From Candidatus Bathyarchaeota archaeon (GTDB lineage: Archaea; Thermoproteota; Bathyarchaeia; TCS64), in contig DUKA01000113.1 of assembly GCA_013329615.1 (NCBI GenBank), positions 1 to 7,760 on the forward strand: DNA of 7,760 nucleotides, read 5' to 3'. Made by a program: the position numbers and the translations under genes. The notes under the pieces were generated by a model. That model had not been told where the DNA came from, did not search any database, and saw only the letters and a program-made list of their open reading frames with translations. Of this stretch, positions 1 through 5,385 are shown one piece after another (within the stretch, counting starts at the first letter, position 1; each line of letters starts with the position of its first letter).

Positions 1-47
1 CCCCCCAATCTCTAATACAACGATCCCCCCTGAGTAGACGAAACAAG

Positions 48-1176
48 ATGTCCGTCGTCGAGACAGCCAAGACCATGATATCATACGACACCTCAGGCCC
101 ACCCGCAAAGGAGCTACCCCTCGCCAAGTGGATCAAGGACTACCTTGAAGATATCGGCGCCGAGACCGAGCTGCAGGTGGTCGAAAAGGACCGCGCCAAC
201 GTCATAGGCAAGTTTGGCAAGGGAAAGGGCCCCGGACTCCTTCTAAGGACACATAGACGTCGTTCCCGCAGGCGACCCGGCCCTGTGGAAGGTAACGGCT
301 CCATTCGAGGGCAAGGTCAAGGGAGACAGACTCTACGGGCGCGGAGCATGCGACATGAAGGGCCCCGACGCAGGCATCCTCGAGGCAGCAAAGGCCCTCT
401 CCAAGGAGAAGTTCAAGCGCCAACTCACCCTCGGCTTCACCGCCGGCGAAGACACCGGAGGTTGGTACGTCACCAAGGTGATCGAGGAGGGCAAGGTCAC
501 CAAGAAAGAGGCGCGCATGGGCATAATCCCCGAGCCGAGCATGATGGAAGTCATACGCACACACAAGGCATCGGGCCACGCCAAGATAATGATCCACGGC
601 AAAGCCGCACACAGCAGCCGCCCAGAACTCGGAGTCAACGCCATAGACAAGTCCGCCGACATCCTCACCGAGATACGAAAACTACAGAAAAACCTGAACA
701 AGAAGCCGCACCCGCTCCTCGGCCCGACAACCATCGAATGCACCCTGATAAACGGCGGATTCAAGGCGAATGTCATACCCGACCAGTGCACGCTCCACTT
801 CAGCACACGCCTCATCCCCGGGCACGAGAAACCCGCCGTCTGCAAGGGATGGCTCAACGAAATCCTCGACGCCCTAAAGGCGAAAGACCTCAGATTTAAG
901 GCAGAGATACTCGAAATATCGGCGGGAAAACCCCTCGACGTCCCCGAGGACAGCGAAGTCGTACGCATGCTCACAAAGATGCTCAAGAAGCAGCCAACGG
1001 GTGCACCCTACTACACCGAGGCGGTCAACTACACCGCCGCCGGCATACCCACGGTCATCTGCGGACCCGGAAACATCGATCAGGCCCACACACCTGACGA
1101 GTATATAACCCTGAAACAACTTGAACTCGGAGTAAAAACCTTCAAAGAGTCAATCAGACAAGTCTGCCTAATATAG
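48..1176 (+). pseudogene. M20-family metallopeptidase (ArgE/DapE/ACY1-like), frameshifted
   Basis: Zinc-dependent amidohydrolases of this family remove acyl groups from amino acids or cleave peptides in the cytoplasm; the substrate here cannot be told. Reading frame 48-245 gives the N-terminal part (ISYDTSGPP, then NVIGKFGKGKGPGLLL). The frame then shifts, and 247-1176 continues with GHIDVVPAGD, RLYGRGACDMKG, FTAGEDTGG, the dimerisation-domain HGKAAHSSRP and C-terminal GPGNIDQAHTPDEY. With one residue restored at the junction the protein is 376 aa, normal for the family. Expected metal and catalytic residues are H69, D71, D103, E135, D136, E163 and H348. The usual Glu-Glu pair reads Glu-Asp (GED). 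ATG 48 fits the usual family start, although the frame is open to the window edge. The gene ends in TAG. The family call is secure; whether the frameshift is real or a sequencing error is not. Confidence 0.85.
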
Positions 1177-1270
1177 GCACAACACCTGAAACCCAATAAG
1201 TTGTTACATGTTGATCCTAAAATACATCTCCCAAATTGAACATGGTTTTGAAAACTATTGATATACAATA

Positions 1271-1286
1271 AATTTAATAACTATAT
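1271..1286 (+). promoter_or_regulatory. TATA-like promoter element of the 83-aa gene
   Basis: The sequence AATTTAATAACTATAT is an AT-rich archaeal TATA-box candidate. It lies 29-44 bases before ATG 1315. With the usual ~25-base spacing, transcription would start near 1300-1307 and give a very short leader. No Shine-Dalgarno sequence precedes ATG 1315, which fits near-leaderless translation. This is inferred from composition and spacing only. Confidence 0.45.
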
Positions 1287-1312
1287 TGATCGCCTTTTAT
1301 GCAGGCGAAAAT
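1286..1312 (+). promoter_or_regulatory. imperfect inverted repeat, candidate operator copy 1
   Basis: TTGATCGCC (1286-1294) and GGCGAAAAT (1304-1312) form an imperfect inverted repeat (6 of 9 positions) around TTTTATGCA. The right arm contains GCGAAAAT, identical to the arm of the perfect repeat upstream of the TrmB-like gene. An inner CGCCT/AGGCG pair (1291-1295 and 1303-1307) could also form a short RNA hairpin. The site lies between the TATA-like box and ATG 1315, where a bound repressor would block initiation. The operator role is inference. Confidence 0.4.
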
Positions 1313-1314
1313 AG

Positions 1315-1566
1315 ATGAGCGATGTTCCTTTTAAATTGGTAGACGTCGAGAAGAAGCCCTCGAGGAAGTACAGAAAGGGCAGCAAGTACGACCCTATCAT
1401 TGACAAATTCCTCAGTGGAAAGTCGGGCCTAGTCAAGGTAGAGGTAACCGGTAAGGATGCCAACTACCTGAGGACCCAGCTGAAGAAGAGGATCGACGCC
1501 CGGGATCTGAACGCGAAGATTGAGGTCTCGGTTGTCAATAATATTGCCTACCTAGAGAAGATGTAG
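1315..1566 (+). CDS. small conserved-looking archaeal protein, 83 aa, function unknown
   Basis: An intact 83-residue frame, ATG to TAG. The product is small, lysine/arginine-rich at the N-terminus (KKPSRKYRKGSKYDP) and has no signal peptide or membrane segment. The alternation suggests strand (FKLVDVE), helix (YDPIIDKFLSG), strand (LVKVEVTG), helix (ANYLRTQLKKRIDARDL) and strand (KIEVSVVNNIAYLEK), a compact alpha/beta fold. The basic segment could bind nucleic acid, but no motif proves it. I do not recognise a named family. It stands alone between an AT-rich promoter and a T-rich terminator, so it is probably monocistronic. A candidate operator just before its start shares an arm with the site before the TrmB-like gene. 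The balanced codon use and clean flanks make it very likely to be a real gene. Confidence 0.85.
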   Translation: MSDVPFKLVDVEKKPSRKYRKGSKYDPIIDKFLSGKSGLVKVEVTGKDANYLRTQLKKRIDARDLNAKIEVSVVNNIAYLEKM

Positions 1567-1587
1567 GCAAATCCACTCAATAGTCTC

Positions 1588-1606
1588 AGTTTTTTTCAAC
1601 TTTTTC
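1588..1606 (+). terminator. T-rich archaeal terminator after the 83-aa gene
   Basis: Runs of seven T (1590-1596) and five T (1601-1605) begin about 23 bases after the TAG of the small-protein gene, with no stable GC stem before them. This matches the oligo-T form of archaeal intrinsic terminators. Confidence 0.6.
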
Positions 1607-1682
1607 AATGAATTGGTTTCATCTTACCTGTAATTGTAGTATTATATTATTCAATTTCTGAGCATAACTCTCTAATTAAACC

Positions 1683-1709
1683 ATTTTCGCGATAAATAAC
1701 AGCGAAAAT
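1683..1709 (+). promoter_or_regulatory. perfect 8-bp inverted repeat flanking a TATA-like box, candidate TrmB operator
   Basis: ATTTTCGC (1683-1690) and GCGAAAAT (1702-1709) are exact reverse complements, separated by 11 bases (GATAAATAACA) that resemble a TATA box. The centre is about 47 bases before ATG 1743, suitable for a start site near 1720 and a leader of about 20 bases. TrmB-family regulators commonly bind palindromes that overlap core promoter elements, so autoregulation by the gene that follows is a reasonable inference. The repeat is seen directly; the function is not. Confidence 0.55.
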
Positions 1710-1742
1710 CAACTGTCCCCCCATTGTAGAAACGGTGGAAAC

Positions 1743-2714
1743 ATGGGTCTGACCCAAAAGAAGGAAAAAGAATACTCTGTAACCAGAAAACTATCCTTCA
1801 AGGGTACAGCTGTTAGAAATCTGGGCGACCTAAGCCTCAACCAAGATCGACCCGACTTGACCGACACCCTCAACACACAACACAGAAGCCCCGGACTCAA
1901 GGGGGAACTACAGGCAAACACAGGCGACATCCGGTCTATCTGGCCGAAGATAGTGGAATACACCGGCCTCTCTGAGTACGAGTCAAAGGTCTACCTCAGC
2001 CTACTCAGCCTAAGAAACGCCGGGGCGAGGAAACTGAGCCTACACTGCGACGTCCCCCGAACCAAGGTCTATGGCACACTAAAGAAACTCATAGACTACG
2101 GCCTAGTCGTCGAGATCCCAGGATCCCAAAAACAGTTCGCCCCCTCTCACCCCAACGAGGCGTTCGACACCGTCCTCAGCCTCACTAAGAAGAAGGCACT
2201 CGACTTCGACACAGTGGTTCAAACACTCGTCAAGACATACGAGAAGAACAAGGAGGACACCGGCCCGCAGAAGAAGCTCATCTGGTACCTCGACGAGAAC
2301 GACGACGTCAAGGGCAAGTGCAGCGAGATAATCCGGCAGAGCCACGAGGAGCTGATAATCCTCACGAACGAGGACGGCCTCGGCATACTCTTCAACTCCG
2401 CACACAGGCTCCTCGACGAGGTGCAGGAAGAGGGCGTGGAGGTCAAACTCTACTCACCGCTAGACCCGAAGCACAACGCCCTCGCAAGGGAGCTCGCCTA
2501 CATCTATCAGGTAAAACCGGTCGAGGTTGAGACCCCCCTGCTCTTCATAAACAGCGACCAAAGGCGCTTCCTGCTCGCTAGGATCGCCACCCAGGGCAAA
2601 GAGAACCCGTTCGAGTCCGCCGTATTCAGCGACGATCAGACCCTCCTGCAACTCGTATCGCTCCTGCTCATCGATGGCAAGAACAAGGCTATAATGAACC
2701 TGCTCCCCGCGTGA
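1743..2714 (+). CDS. TrmB-family transcriptional regulator
   Basis: A 323-residue DNA-binding regulator. Residues about 74-135 form the TrmB-type winged helix: GLSEYESKVYLSLL, then HCDVPRTKVYGTLKKLIDYGLVVE, then a wing ending FAPSHPNEAF. A helical linker (about 138-172) leads into a C-terminal effector-type domain (about 178-320; LIWYLDEND, HEELIILTNEDG, GVEVKLYSP), as in TrmB proteins that sense sugars or other small ligands. The first ~60 residues are a polar, probably disordered extension not typical of the family. ATG 1743 is the only methionine start before the domain and has GGTGG four bases upstream, so I keep it. The gene begins 33 bases after a perfect inverted repeat. It is followed after 13 bases by an unknown frame and then a KaiC-like ATPase, so it may control that operon. 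The ligand is unknown. Confidence 0.88.
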   Translation: MGLTQKKEKEYSVTRKLSFKGTAVRNLGDLSLNQDRPDLTDTLNTQHRSPGLKGELQANTGDIRSIWPKIVEYTGLSEYESKVYLSLLSLRNAGARKLSLHCDVPRTKVYGTLKKLIDYGLVVEIPGSQKQFAPSHPNEAFDTVLSLTKKKALDFDTVVQTLVKTYEKNKEDTGPQKKLIWYLDENDDVKGKCSEIIRQSHEELIILTNEDGLGILFNSAHRLLDEVQEEGVEVKLYSPLDPKHNALARELAYIYQVKPVEVETPLLFINSDQRRFLLARIATQGKENPFESAVFSDDQTLLQLVSLLLIDGKNKAIMNLLPA

Positions 2715-2727
2715 GGTCGGCCCCCCA

Positions 2728-3000
2728 ATGCCCCCGAGGAGGGCGGGCACAAACCTCACGAAGCAGCTACAGAGGCTGCGAGGACCCGCCAGCGTGATGC
2801 TGATCACCGAAGACAAAGATAGGCCGCTGCAAAGGGTCGGCGACGTAAACCTTGAGGTCTACACGCGAAGTGAGATACGGCAGATGGACGAACGACTGTT
2901 CACGACTTTGGTGAGGCGGCACAACTGTATCCTCCTCGCCCCACAGCTCGGTGACGGCGAACTATTCCTTAGGAGCCCTAGAGAAGCCCTGAACAACTAA
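2728..3000 (+). CDS. hypothetical protein, 90 aa, possibly the 5' part of a broken gene
   Basis: The frame starts at ATG 2728, ten bases after GAGGT (2713-2717), a good ribosome binding site overlapping the end of the TrmB-like gene, so translation is probably coupled. The product has a basic N-terminus (MPPRRAGTNLTKQLQRLRG), then strands and a helix (ASVMLITEDK, DVNLEVYTRSEIRQMDERLFTTLVRRH, CILLAPQ, GELFLRSPREALNN). I recognise no family and see no membrane segment. The frame stops at TAA 2998-3000, but the same frame continues with protein-like sequence to 3186. One lost sense codon (for example TAC to TAA) would have cut a ~152-residue protein in two. Either a short separate gene or a truncated one is possible. 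Confidence 0.6.
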   Translation: MPPRRAGTNLTKQLQRLRGPASVMLITEDKDRPLQRVGDVNLEVYTRSEIRQMDERLFTTLVRRHNCILLAPQLGDGELFLRSPREALNN

Positions 3001-3021
3001 CTCGAAGGCACAGGGGCAGGT

Positions 3022-3186
3022 GTGATACTGCGAGAGATAGAGAACACCACGACGGACCCACACATCAACCAGCTCCAACTATGGGAGAACCTGAGGAAGA
3101 CGCTTGGCATGGGCTCGAGCCAGCTCAGGGAGGCCACGATAAGGCGCATACGCCTGGCACTCGACGAGGGGAAGGGCTCGGATTGA
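3022..3186 (+). CDS. small hypothetical protein, 54 aa, or 3' part of the preceding frame
   Basis: A short frame from GTG 3022 to TGA 3184-3186, in the same frame as the preceding 90-residue reading frame. The product is mostly helical: ILREIENTTTDPH, then INQLQLWENLRKTLG, then SSQLREATIRRIRLALDEGKGSD. If the intervening TAA were a sense codon, the sequence from 2728 would run on smoothly (REALNN-x-LEGTGAGVILREI), which I find at least as likely as an independent gene. Its TGA overlaps the TTG start of the KaiC-like ATPase (TTGA, 3183-3186), so the two are translationally coupled and probably function together. No family is recognised. Confidence 0.45.
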   Translation: MILREIENTTTDPHINQLQLWENLRKTLGMGSSQLREATIRRIRLALDEGKGSD

Positions 3187-4509
3187 ACGACACACGGGTA
3201 CCGACGGGTGTAACCAACCTTGACGCGAGCCTCGAGGGAGGCATCCCAAGGGGAAACACCTTCATAATAGCCGGAAACGCAGGCACCGGTAAGACGCTCC
3301 TCGCCAGCAATTCCTCTACGACGGCGCCGCTGTCGGCGAACAGTGCCTATACATCTCACTCGCCGAGGGCAGGGCTTCTTTCATCGACTATATGCAGAAG
3401 ACAGGCAGGAACCTCGACGACCCAAACCTACCCGGAGCCGTGGATGTGATGGACCTGCTCACCGTGAAGGAGCAAGGTACCGAGATCCTCATCGAGGACT
3501 TGCTTGATAGGGTCGGGGAACTCGGGGCGCAGCGCCTCGTCGTAGATTCCTTCACCGCCCTCGCCACGGCATTCCAGAAGACAATAGACGCACGCATAAC
3601 GCTCCACATCCTCGGAAAACTCACGAAGAGGAGTGGCTGCACCACGCTGCTCATCATAGAGATACCCTCGGGGAGCTCAAACATCGGGGTGGGGGTCGAG
3701 GAGTTCCTCGCCGACTGCATAATACTGCTCAGGAGGGCTGGCGTCGGAGGCGTCACGACTCGCAGCCTAGAGGTGGTTAAGATGAGGGGAACCGAGATAC
3801 AGGCCCCACAGCAGTTGTTCCCGCTCCACGGCAGCTTCAAGGCGCTGGAGCCGTTCCGTGAGAAGCCACGCGGCAGGGGTTCCCATTCACGCCGACGTCT
3901 GACGACGCGGAGAGATACGGCACGGGCACCCCCGGGCTCGACGCCGCCACCGGTGGGCTGCGGAGGGGCGACACCATACTCATACGCCTCGGAGAAAGCG
4001 TCCCACCCATCGCCCCGGCGCTCCTCCTTGGCCCACTGAGGGACAACTTCATACACGCAGGGAGACCCGTTACGATGATACCCTCGGGAGGCACGGGTTC
4101 CGACAGGGTAGCCAGATACGACGAGGCTTACGGCGTCACTCAGGCGGCGAGAGACAGGCTACTCCGCGTATACACGCCGGACGTAGCGCCCGGAGCGCCA
4201 TACGCTGTCACACTCGACGACCCCAAGACAAACCACGGGCGGATCACAGAGGAGGAGACGCGCCTTCGTGCAGAAACCGGTGAACCGCTCCTCAGGATAA
4301 TGTACGTCGACGTCTTCGACGACTTAATACCAAGAGAGTTGAGCAGGCGCATGCTCGACGCCGAGTCGCGCCGGACAAAGAACGAGGGAGGACTCCTCAT
4401 CCTCCTGATGCAACCCGGCTCCGCCTCGGAGCGCCAGGCATCGAACAACTCGAACACGCAGATATCCATCATGAACGAGCAGGGAGTGTTCCTTGTGCGG
4501 GGGCTTTAG
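3183..4509 (+). pseudogene. KaiC/RAD55/GvpD-like RecA-superfamily ATPase with two frameshifts
   Basis: The frame begins at TTG 3183, overlapping the previous stop (TTGA). Domain 1 has the KaiC signature VPTGVTNLDASLEGGIPRG and an intact Walker A, GNAGTGKT (residues 31-38). The frame then shifts near 3305 and continues QFLYDGAAVGEQCLYISLAEG, Walker B-like RLVVDSFTAL (about 118-126) and a normal end to the domain. A second shift at about 3876-3880 leads into domain 2: TGTPGLDAATGGLRRGDTILIRLGES, whose P-loop position reads GESVPPIAPALL, so it is degenerate. Restoring one base at each shift gives about 442 aa. Only domain 1 should bind ATP. Such archaeal proteins are usually signalling or regulatory ATPases; the role here is unknown. 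The last stop is TAG 4507, possibly premature. The last gene of the putative TrmB operon. Confidence 0.8.
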
Positions 4510-4587
4510 CCGATGACGCAGCACTACGCGCTTGAGATGGAGGACGGTGCGAGCTACCCGAAGCCGAGGCTCACGCCGATGCAGTAA
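4510..4587 (+). other. probable detached C-terminal tail of the KaiC-like ATPase, beyond an in-frame TAG
   Basis: The 25 codons after TAG 4507-4509 stay in the same frame and read PMTQHYALEMEDGASYPKP followed by RLTPMQ, ending at TAA 4585. KaiC-like domains often close with a strand (Y-A-L-E-type) and a proline-rich L-T-P-M segment, so this looks like the natural C-terminus. It could instead be translated from ATG 4513 as a 24-residue peptide, which I consider unlikely. A single substitution producing TAG from a sense codon such as AAG or CAG would explain it. Confidence 0.45.
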
Positions 4588-4594
4588 GAGGCGG

Positions 4595-4840
4595 CTACTT
4601 CTTCAGGAGCGCCACTACCTGCTCGTCGGAGGCGCCCTTCTCGATGGCGACCTTCTCGTCGAGGGGTGTAAGATGGTTGACGTTAACCCTGCGCCGGCGG
4701 ACGCCCGAGACCTCCTTGGGTCCCGTGACCAACGCGAAGTTCTTGTCCATGAGGTCGACGACTACGCAGCGCTTACCGGCGTCCCTGCCGGAGGTCTTTA
4801 CGCAGACCCTCCCAACATCGAATGCGGGCACAATGCTCAC
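4595..4840 (-). CDS. rpl14e: 50S ribosomal protein L14e
   Basis: An 81-residue archaeal/eukaryotic-type protein of the large ribosomal subunit. The N-terminal half is the KOW-like SH3 barrel (FDVGRVCVKTSGRDAGKRCVVVDLMDKNFALVTGP), followed by the conserved RRRRVNVNHLTP segment and a short helical tail (DEQVVALLKK). The length matches archaeal homologues (~80-100 aa). The start is GTG at 4840, overlapping the cmk stop as GTGA (4837-4840), so it is translationally coupled to cmk. This is the usual archaeal order, but the cbf5/truB gene that often follows is absent; the convergent KaiC-like locus lies downstream instead. No clear terminator is visible between them. It ends in TAG. Confidence 0.95.
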   Translation of the reverse strand: MSIVPAFDVGRVCVKTSGRDAGKRCVVVDLMDKNFALVTGPKEVSGVRRRRVNVNHLTPLDEKVAIEKGASDEQVVALLKK

Positions 4841-5385
4841 CTTGCGACCATGTATGCTTCGACGACGTTCTTAAGGATATTCGCCACGATATCGGCGTCG
4901 AAGTGCTCAGTGTTCAATATAACGTCGTAGATGCTCAGATCGGATAGGTCGAAGTCGTAGTAGCGGCGGAACCTTTCGAGCTCGTTCCTCTCCCTTAGGG
5001 TGGTCTCCTTCTCGACCTCTCTCACGTCGCGGTTCTCCCTGCCCGCGATGCGCTTGACCCTGACATCGAGGGGCGCGGTGAGGTAGATGCGGAGATCGGG
5101 CTTCACAGCCACCCACCCAGAGAGCGTCGCGTCGAGCACGACACCACCCTTACGTGTCTCCTCCTTGGCGCGGTCGTCGAGAAACCTGTCGAAGGCGTCG
5201 TCTCCGGTCGCGATGCGCGTCATCTCCTCGAGGGACACGCCGAGCTGCTGAGCCCTCTCCCTGAAGAGTGTGCCCGTAGAAACGTATCGAAGACTGAATA
5301 CCTCGGCTAGCTTGGTTGCCTGCGTTGATCTGCCCGAGCCGTGGGGCCCGGCTACTGTGATGACTAACCCACGCTTAGCCTTCAT
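4837..5385 (-). CDS. cmk: cytidylate kinase, archaeal type
   Basis: A 182-residue enzyme that phosphorylates CMP/dCMP with ATP in pyrimidine nucleotide synthesis, in the cytoplasm. The order matches archaeal Cmk: P-loop VAGPHGSGRST (11-21), LRYVSTGTLFRERAQQLG, the lid/NMP region DRFLDDRAKEE, VVLDATLSGWVA, LRIYLTAPLDVRVKRIAGREN and the end YYDFDLSDLSIYDVILNTEHFDADIVANIL. The family signatures are strong and the length is normal. Residue 19, normally the Walker A lysine, is arginine (codon AGA), a conservative but striking change at a catalytic position. The start ATG 5385 overlaps the end of the DUF106 gene by 11 bases, and the stop overlaps rpl14e by 4, so the three form one operon. Confidence 0.95.
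   Translation of the reverse strand: MKAKRGLVITVAGPHGSGRSTQATKLAEVFSLRYVSTGTLFRERAQQLGVSLEEMTRIATGDDAFDRFLDDRAKEETRKGGVVLDATLSGWVAVKPDLRIYLTAPLDVRVKRIAGRENRDVREVEKETTLRERNELERFRRYYDFDLSDLSIYDVILNTEHFDADIVANILKNVVEAYMVAR

Noticed and set aside
1..30. Repeated C6 runs (1-6, 25-30, 1717-1722, 2721-2726), some followed by CAATG or CATTG near gene starts
   Set aside because: They are short, not in equivalent positions relative to starts, and pyrimidine runs do not act as ribosome binding sites. Coincidence in a GC-rich genome is likely.
240..256. Programmed +1 frameshift in the M20 gene (CTT CTA AGG context)
   Set aside because: The shift would leave the conserved residue between LLL and GH missing, and no stimulatory element or slippery site typical of archaea is evident.
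202..986. Long minus-strand reading frames across the M20 gene
   Set aside because: Low-complexity, Arg/Ser-rich translations without any motif, antisense to a clearly conserved peptidase; shadows of GC-rich codon use.
1177..1270. tRNA, CRISPR repeat or insertion-sequence end in the AT-rich gap after the M20 gene
   Set aside because: No cloverleaf, direct repeats or terminal inverted repeats could be found there; nothing beyond AT-rich promoter-like sequence.
1291..1307. Riboswitch or RNA thermometer from the CGCCT/AGGCG hairpin before the 83-aa gene
   Set aside because: The stem is only five base pairs and the predicted leader is too short for a structured aptamer; a DNA operator explains it better.
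2728..3000. Nucleotidyltransferase (MNT-like) assignment for the unknown 90-aa frame
   Set aside because: DVNLEVYTRSEI vaguely recalls these folds, but the required GS and DxD active-site motifs are absent.
4507..4509. Pyrrolysine readthrough at the in-frame TAG of the KaiC-like gene
   Set aside because: TAG is used as the ordinary final stop by the M20 gene, the 83-aa gene and rpl14e in this window, and no PYLIS-like or pyl genes are visible. A nonsense change is simpler.
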